Positions 15,017 to 18,881 of a stretch of 18,881 nt of DNA are shown in pieces. Both the position numbers and the translations under genes were made by a program. Each line of letters starts with the position of its first letter. Within the stretch, counting starts at the first letter, position 1. The DNA is from CAZCBJ01 sp964496705. Its GTDB lineage: Bacteria > Chloroflexota > Anaerolineae > Anaerolineales > Anaerolineaceae. Below the pieces are notes generated by a model that worked only from the letters and a program-made list of their open reading frames with translations, was not told the origin of the DNA and searched no databases. The stretch covers positions 1 through 18,881 of the forward strand of contig CAZCBJ010000060.1 in the NCBI GenBank assembly GCA_964496705.1. Direction: 5' to 3'.

Positions 15017-15580
15017 TCAACTCTCCCGGTAGCCTTCCTGGCTGCTGATCTCGCCGCGCAAAGTCAGGATGGTGCGGTGATACAGGCTTTTGACCGCGCC
15101 CTCACTGCGCCCCATGATCACGGCGATCTCTGCATTTGACAGATGGTCGACGTACTTCAAGATGATCAATTGCTGGCGTTCTGGGCTGAGTTTTCGAATG
15201 GCTTTGATCAGCCGGTCCTGTTCCTGGGATTTCACCACTATCTGTTCAGGATGTTCGCCAGAACGGCTGAGGTGAGTGTGATCTTCCAGAGGAACCTCAT
15301 GTTTGCGGCTGTTATCCCTGTGCCAGTTTGCCACCAGGTTATGCGCGATGCGATATAACCAGGCTGAAAAAGGCACGCCGATGCTGCGATAATTCCCGAT
15401 ATGCCCCAGGGCGCGGTGGAACACACGAGCGGTCAAGTCTTCAGCGTCCAATGGGCTGCCAGTCCGATAAAATATATAGTTGTAAATGCGCGAAACATAG
15501 CGTTCGTACAGGACGCTGAAGGCTTCCTGGTCGCCTTGAATCGCTTTTTCCAGGACAGCAAGTTCGTCAATGTCTTTCAT
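15017..15580 (-). CDS. ECF-type RNA polymerase sigma factor
   Basis: A 187-residue sigma-70 family protein with only regions 2 and 4. Region 2 reads DQEAFSVLYERYVSRIYNYIF and DAEDLTARVFHRAL, then PFSAWLYRIAHNLVANWHRD for -10 recognition. Region 4 reads LSPERQQLIILKYVDHLSNAEIAVIMGRSEGAVKSLYHRT, a helix-turn-helix for -35 binding. It should direct RNA polymerase to a small set of promoters; the targets are not known, and I do not recognise a shared non-standard promoter in the window. ATG 15580 has AGGA 10 nt upstream; the TTG one codon earlier is less likely. It is followed by DegV and the small membrane protein, and preceded by the subtilase with 71 bp between, where no clear promoter is seen. 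Confidence 0.94.
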   Translation of the reverse strand: MKDIDELAVLEKAIQGDQEAFSVLYERYVSRIYNYIFYRTGSPLDAEDLTARVFHRALGHIGNYRSIGVPFSAWLYRIAHNLVANWHRDNSRKHEVPLEDHTHLSRSGEHPEQIVVKSQEQDRLIKAIRKLSPERQQLIILKYVDHLSNAEIAVIMGRSEGAVKSLYHRTILTLRGEISSQEGYRES

Positions 15581-15651
15581 CAACGCAGCGTCCTATCAGG
15601 GATAACCCCAATGTAGACATGGAGTTTCGCTGGAAAAAAATGCATGATCAA

Positions 15652-18087
15652 TTACTGGTTTTCCATCGCAGCCTTTACCGCAGCGTAAGCATCCACGATG
15701 CCAGCGCCAACAGCATTGGCGGTGTCTTGACCGGTCAGACAGGAAGGCAGGCTGCCCTGATAGGGGATAACCGTTTTCCGCAGGATTTGCTCGGTGCGAT
15801 CGATATCGCCGATCAGGTTGGGATTGGCTGACCACATCAGGGCGACTACACCCACGATATGCGGGCCGGCCATGGAGGTGCCGCTGGAGAATGAATAACT
15901 GCTGCCGGGAAAAGCGGAGAGGATGCCCTCACCCGGCGCGCTGATGTCCGGTTTCGTGCGCTGACTGCCGTCCACTTCCACCGGCCCGATGCTGCTGAAA
16001 GCAGCTCGCTCGCTCCGACTGTCCACCGCGCCCACGCTAAACACCTCATCATAAATAGCAATTGGGTCTTGAACGGAGCCGCAACCAGAATATCCTGAGT
16101 TTCCAGTGGAGGCTACCACAAAGATGCCTGCATGGCGTAAAGCGCTAACCGCCGGTTGCAGCACCTGCGGGTCGCATCCTTCAACCCAGGGGCAGCCCCA
16201 GGAATTATTCAGCACATTCGCGCCCAGGCTGGGATTGCCATCCATGAACGGATCACCCACCTGGGGGAACGGGGCCAGCATGAACTGCAGGCAATCCAGA
16301 TACAGCGCTGGATTGCCCAGATTACGGGCTAAATTGACACAGCCAATCCAGCTTGCGCCTGGCGCCACGCCTACATTGGCTCCCAGAATGGTGCCGAGGG
16401 TGTGAGTACCGTGGCCGTTCGTGTCTTGGGGTTGAGTCGTTCCGAACCAGGGATCATACCAATTGAAATCGTCTCCTCCGTTGGAACCGCGATAACGATC
16501 CGCGAATTCTGGGTGGTCAGCCTGTACACCGGTGTCCGAATTTCCCACCAGGATGCCCTGCCCGGTGACGCCCAATTCGGACCATACTTTATCGGCGCCG
16601 ATCAGGGTCAAATTCCACTGCGGTTCGGTGGGCGCCAGGTTGCTGCCCATCACCTGAGGAATCGAGGCCGGCAGCGGACGAAGTCTGGGGCTGTCCAATA
16701 CGCGGTCCACATCCTTGCGGGTATTCAGCCACAATCGCAAGAGCGGGCTGGCATTGATTTCTAAAGCGTTCACCAGATAATAAGGGCGGTATTCGATTCC
16801 GAAACGGTCCAACGTTTTGCGTAGGTCAGCCTGGGTCTCTTCGGCATGAGCCACCAGGCTTTGATACACAAAGTCGCGCCTTTGATCGGCGTCTTGAATG
16901 TTTTCCGCACTGGAGACATCCGCCTGATCCTTGAGGATGACAAACAGCCGTTCGCCAGATAGCCCAACCTGGCCCCACAGCATGAAGGCAACCAGACCAA
17001 AAATGGCAACTCCCACTGCCCCGGCGCGGGAGATCCATGCCAGCGGCTTTGCCTGCTCGATGACCTGCTTCCAGAGCGCATATACAAGAATACTCAACAA
17101 ACTGAGCCCGAGGGCGACGGCGACGGAAACCAACACCGTTTTGCCCGTCCAGCCCATCAATTCGCCCTGGCTCATGGCGATGACCGCCATGAGCTCATCT
17201 GCATCCACCCAGATCAAAGATAAACTCAGCGGTAATCCCACCAGCAGGGAGACTGCCGGAAGGTTGGCGTGCCTGCTTTGCTGCCCGACCCGGCTGGCAA
17301 GCACGGCTGGCCAACCCAGGAGCAGGATAGCGGGCGGAAGCACCCATTCATTGCCGTTTTGCGCCATACTGGCAGTCAGGATGGCCAGGGCGGCGCTGGC
17401 AGCCAGACCGTCCAGCAGAAAAGCACCCGGCGAAAGATCCTGGTTTTCCTGCGAAGACGGATAAACAAAAGTTTGCATGCTCAGAGCGAAGGACAGACCG
17501 GCAAGCAGCCCCAGCACGAGACCCAATGATATGTCGCTGAGGGAACCCAATGCACCCCAGAAAATCCATGGAATTGCCAACAGTCCGGAGGTCAGGATTG
17601 CCAGACTGACGCCTTGCGGGGTAAATATCCTGCGAAATGAAGTGGTCTGCCCGGACTTGTGGCGCGTCCAAAAAAGCAACCCCGCCAGGTAGATGACCAG
17701 CGCGGCGATTTGGATCAACGCTGCGCCTTGTGAGTCAGTCAGCTTGAGCAAGCGAGCGGGGAACATCAACAACGCCAGGAAGGATAAAGCGAAAAACAGG
17801 CGAAAGTAACCGCATGTAACCGGCTTTCGGAAAGTCAACACAATCAGTCCCAGCGGCACCAACAGGTAGATAGCAAAACCCAGGCTAACAGCCCAACGAA
17901 GGTCCTGCATGCCCAAAGACCCTTCGAAGATTGTCTGGCCCAATGACCAGTTGATGAGCAAACTGACCGCACCTCCGCTCCAGATCCACAGCAGGGACAA
18001 AATGAATATGATCCAGAAGGTGCAGCCCCGGCTTTGGGATACAGGTGGTTTGATGGTCAATGCTTCATCTGGCTCAGCGTTGGTCAT
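15652..18087 (-). CDS. Polytopic membrane S8 subtilisin-like protease
   Basis: An 811-residue protein in three parts. Residues about 24-373 hold some eleven hydrophobic segments, which I do not recognise as a known family. Residues about 385-475 look like a subtilase propeptide (LRKTLDRFGIEYRPYYLV, then LLRLWLNTRKDVDRVL). Residues 505-805 are a subtilase domain with catalytic D518 (NSDTGV), H559 (NGHGTH) and S738 (SGTSMAG), and NNSWGC with the oxyanion Asn. If the N-terminus is inside, an odd number of helices would put the protease outside the cell; that is inference. Subtilases normally have a cleaved signal peptide, so the large membrane part is odd. The start ATG 18087 overlaps the M29 stop as ATGA, which argues for coupling and against the longer frame from 18171. 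Confidence 0.93.
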   Translation of the reverse strand: MTNAEPDEALTIKPPVSQSRGCTFWIIFILSLLWIWSGGAVSLLINWSLGQTIFEGSLGMQDLRWAVSLGFAIYLLVPLGLIVLTFRKPVTCGYFRLFFALSFLALLMFPARLLKLTDSQGAALIQIAALVIYLAGLLFWTRHKSGQTTSFRRIFTPQGVSLAILTSGLLAIPWIFWGALGSLSDISLGLVLGLLAGLSFALSMQTFVYPSSQENQDLSPGAFLLDGLAASAALAILTASMAQNGNEWVLPPAILLLGWPAVLASRVGQQSRHANLPAVSLLVGLPLSLSLIWVDADELMAVIAMSQGELMGWTGKTVLVSVAVALGLSLLSILVYALWKQVIEQAKPLAWISRAGAVGVAIFGLVAFMLWGQVGLSGERLFVILKDQADVSSAENIQDADQRRDFVYQSLVAHAEETQADLRKTLDRFGIEYRPYYLVNALEINASPLLRLWLNTRKDVDRVLDSPRLRPLPASIPQVMGSNLAPTEPQWNLTLIGADKVWSELGVTGQGILVGNSDTGVQADHPEFADRYRGSNGGDDFNWYDPWFGTTQPQDTNGHGTHTLGTILGANVGVAPGASWIGCVNLARNLGNPALYLDCLQFMLAPFPQVGDPFMDGNPSLGANVLNNSWGCPWVEGCDPQVLQPAVSALRHAGIFVVASTGNSGYSGCGSVQDPIAIYDEVFSVGAVDSRSERAAFSSIGPVEVDGSQRTKPDISAPGEGILSAFPGSSYSFSSGTSMAGPHIVGVVALMWSANPNLIGDIDRTEQILRKTVIPYQGSLPSCLTGQDTANAVGAGIVDAYAAVKAAMENQ

Positions 18088-18881
18088 ATCACAAATTGCC
18101 CGTTCTCGTACAGCAATTGATCGTCGGCATAAATTTTCCCGCCTTCGCGCAGGTCGCAGATCATATCCCAATGGATGGCGGAGTGGTTCTGGCTGCCCGA
18201 TTCTGGATAACCGTTGCCCAAGGCCATGTGGAAGCTGCCACCAATTTTTTCATCGTACAGAATCTCGCGAGTGAAGCGTGTGATGCCCATGTTGGTCCCG
18301 ATGGCGAATTCGCCCACATAGCGGGCGCCCTCATCGGTGTCCAACTGTTTCAGAAGGAAATCTTCGTTCTTCTCCGCGCTGGCCTTGACCACCTTGCCTT
18401 TTTCAAACCACAAACGAATGCCGGTCACCTCGCGACCGCCTTCGATGGCAGGGTAGGAGAAATACACTGTCCCTTCCACACTGTCCTCCACTGGACCGGT
18501 GAAAATTTCACCGTCGGGAACGTTGTAATGGCAATCGCAATTGATAAATTTGCGCCCGCGGACGGATAATTTCAGGTCGGTCTCTTTGCCGACCACATGG
18601 ATTTCGTGCTTATCCTTTAGCCAGTCGATGATATTTTGCTGACGGGCGGAAAAATTACGCCAATATCCCACCGGATCATCCATGTTGGGCATGCAAGCCT
18701 GATAGACGAAGTCTTCGAACTCGCTAAGGCTCATTTCTGCATCCATGGCGTGCGCCTGGGTGGGGAAGAGGGTCACCGTCCACTTAAGCTCCCCGCGCGC
18801 TGCCCGTTCCATATAGGTTCGAAAAATTTGCTCATAGGCGCGGCTGCGCAGCACCATTTTTTGCGGGTCGATACGCGAAAG
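18084..18881 (-). CDS. M29-family aminopeptidase, C-terminal part
   Basis: The gene enters from beyond the right edge; 265 residues are in the window and about 100 N-terminal ones are missing. It is an M29 (AmpS/aminopeptidase T) metallo-aminopeptidase, acting on N-terminal residues of peptides in the cytoplasm. Counting from the internal Met at 18857, the expected two-metal ligands are E117 (VPDGEIF), E183 (GEFAIGTN), H210 and Y217 (FHMALGNGY), H229 and D231 (IHWD). The 66-residue spacing between the two Glu equals that in the structurally known relatives. The FPTQAHAMDAEMS segment is also family-typical. The frame stays open to the edge (LSRIDPQK before that Met), so the Met is not the start. 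Its stop overlaps the subtilase start by 4 nt. Confidence 0.92.
   Translation of the reverse strand, partial: LSRIDPQKMVLRSRAYEQIFRTYMERAARGELKWTVTLFPTQAHAMDAEMSLSEFEDFVYQACMPNMDDPVGYWRNFSARQQNIIDWLKDKHEIHVVGKETDLKLSVRGRKFINCDCHYNVPDGEIFTGPVEDSVEGTVYFSYPAIEGGREVTGIRLWFEKGKVVKASAEKNEDFLLKQLDTDEGARYVGEFAIGTNMGITRFTREILYDEKIGGSFHMALGNGYPESGSQNHSAIHWDMICDLREGGKIYADDQLLYENGQFVI

Noticed and set aside
18087..18171. Longer N-terminus for the subtilase (from 18171)
   Set aside because: It would overlap the end of the aminopeptidase gene by 28 codons; the ATGA overlap start at 18087 fits a coupled operon and begins just before the first membrane helix.

Overview
The window looks like a piece of a bacterial chromosome at roughly 55% G+C, taken from a scaffolded (probably metagenomic) assembly, because a run of ten N interrupts one gene. 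The protein mix and style suggest a Chloroflexota (Anaerolineae-like) genome: a HIT protein, MutS, many DUF4870 and zinc-ribbon membrane proteins, heterodimeric ABC exporters, an M29 aminopeptidase and a large membrane subtilase. That assignment is by recognition only; no search was run. I see no rRNA, tRNA, CRISPR array or insertion sequence.

Left part (1-6240): the start of a HIT-family gene leaves the window to the left and is divergent from mutS. mutS meets, tail to tail with 3 bp between stops, a leftward operon read in the order fmt (methionyl-tRNA formyltransferase), a panE-like ketopantoate reductase and a GH13 glycosidase. Both leftward promoters (HIT and fmt) sit so close to the start codon that the messages would be nearly leaderless.

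Middle part (6241-9141): a rightward group of four small membrane or zinc-ribbon genes: DUF4870, zinc-ribbon multi-pass protein, M48 metallopeptidase with a C-terminal double zinc ribbon, DUF4870. A large 15-bp hairpin lies after the first gene, and a strong bidirectional terminator closes the group.

ABC operon (9145-13223): marR, ABC2, ABC1, read leftward with overlapping start and stop codons. The two half-transporters have the asymmetric ATP-site residues of heterodimeric exporters. ABC1 is frameshifted by a 23-bp insertion that looks like an imperfect duplication, and ABC2 carries the N gap; both are likely assembly faults. The marR promoter is near consensus and its -10 box lies in a palindromic operator. 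A rightward promoter overlaps its -35 box and would drive an unrecognised small protein and a monothiol glutaredoxin-like protein.

Right part (13925-18881): a tightly packed leftward set: M29 aminopeptidase (cut by the window edge), polytopic membrane subtilase, ECF-type sigma factor, DegV protein and a 78-residue one-TM protein that could be a small anti-sigma factor. The coupling of two peptidases to a sigma factor and a small membrane protein is the most system-like arrangement in the window, though a signalling role is inference.
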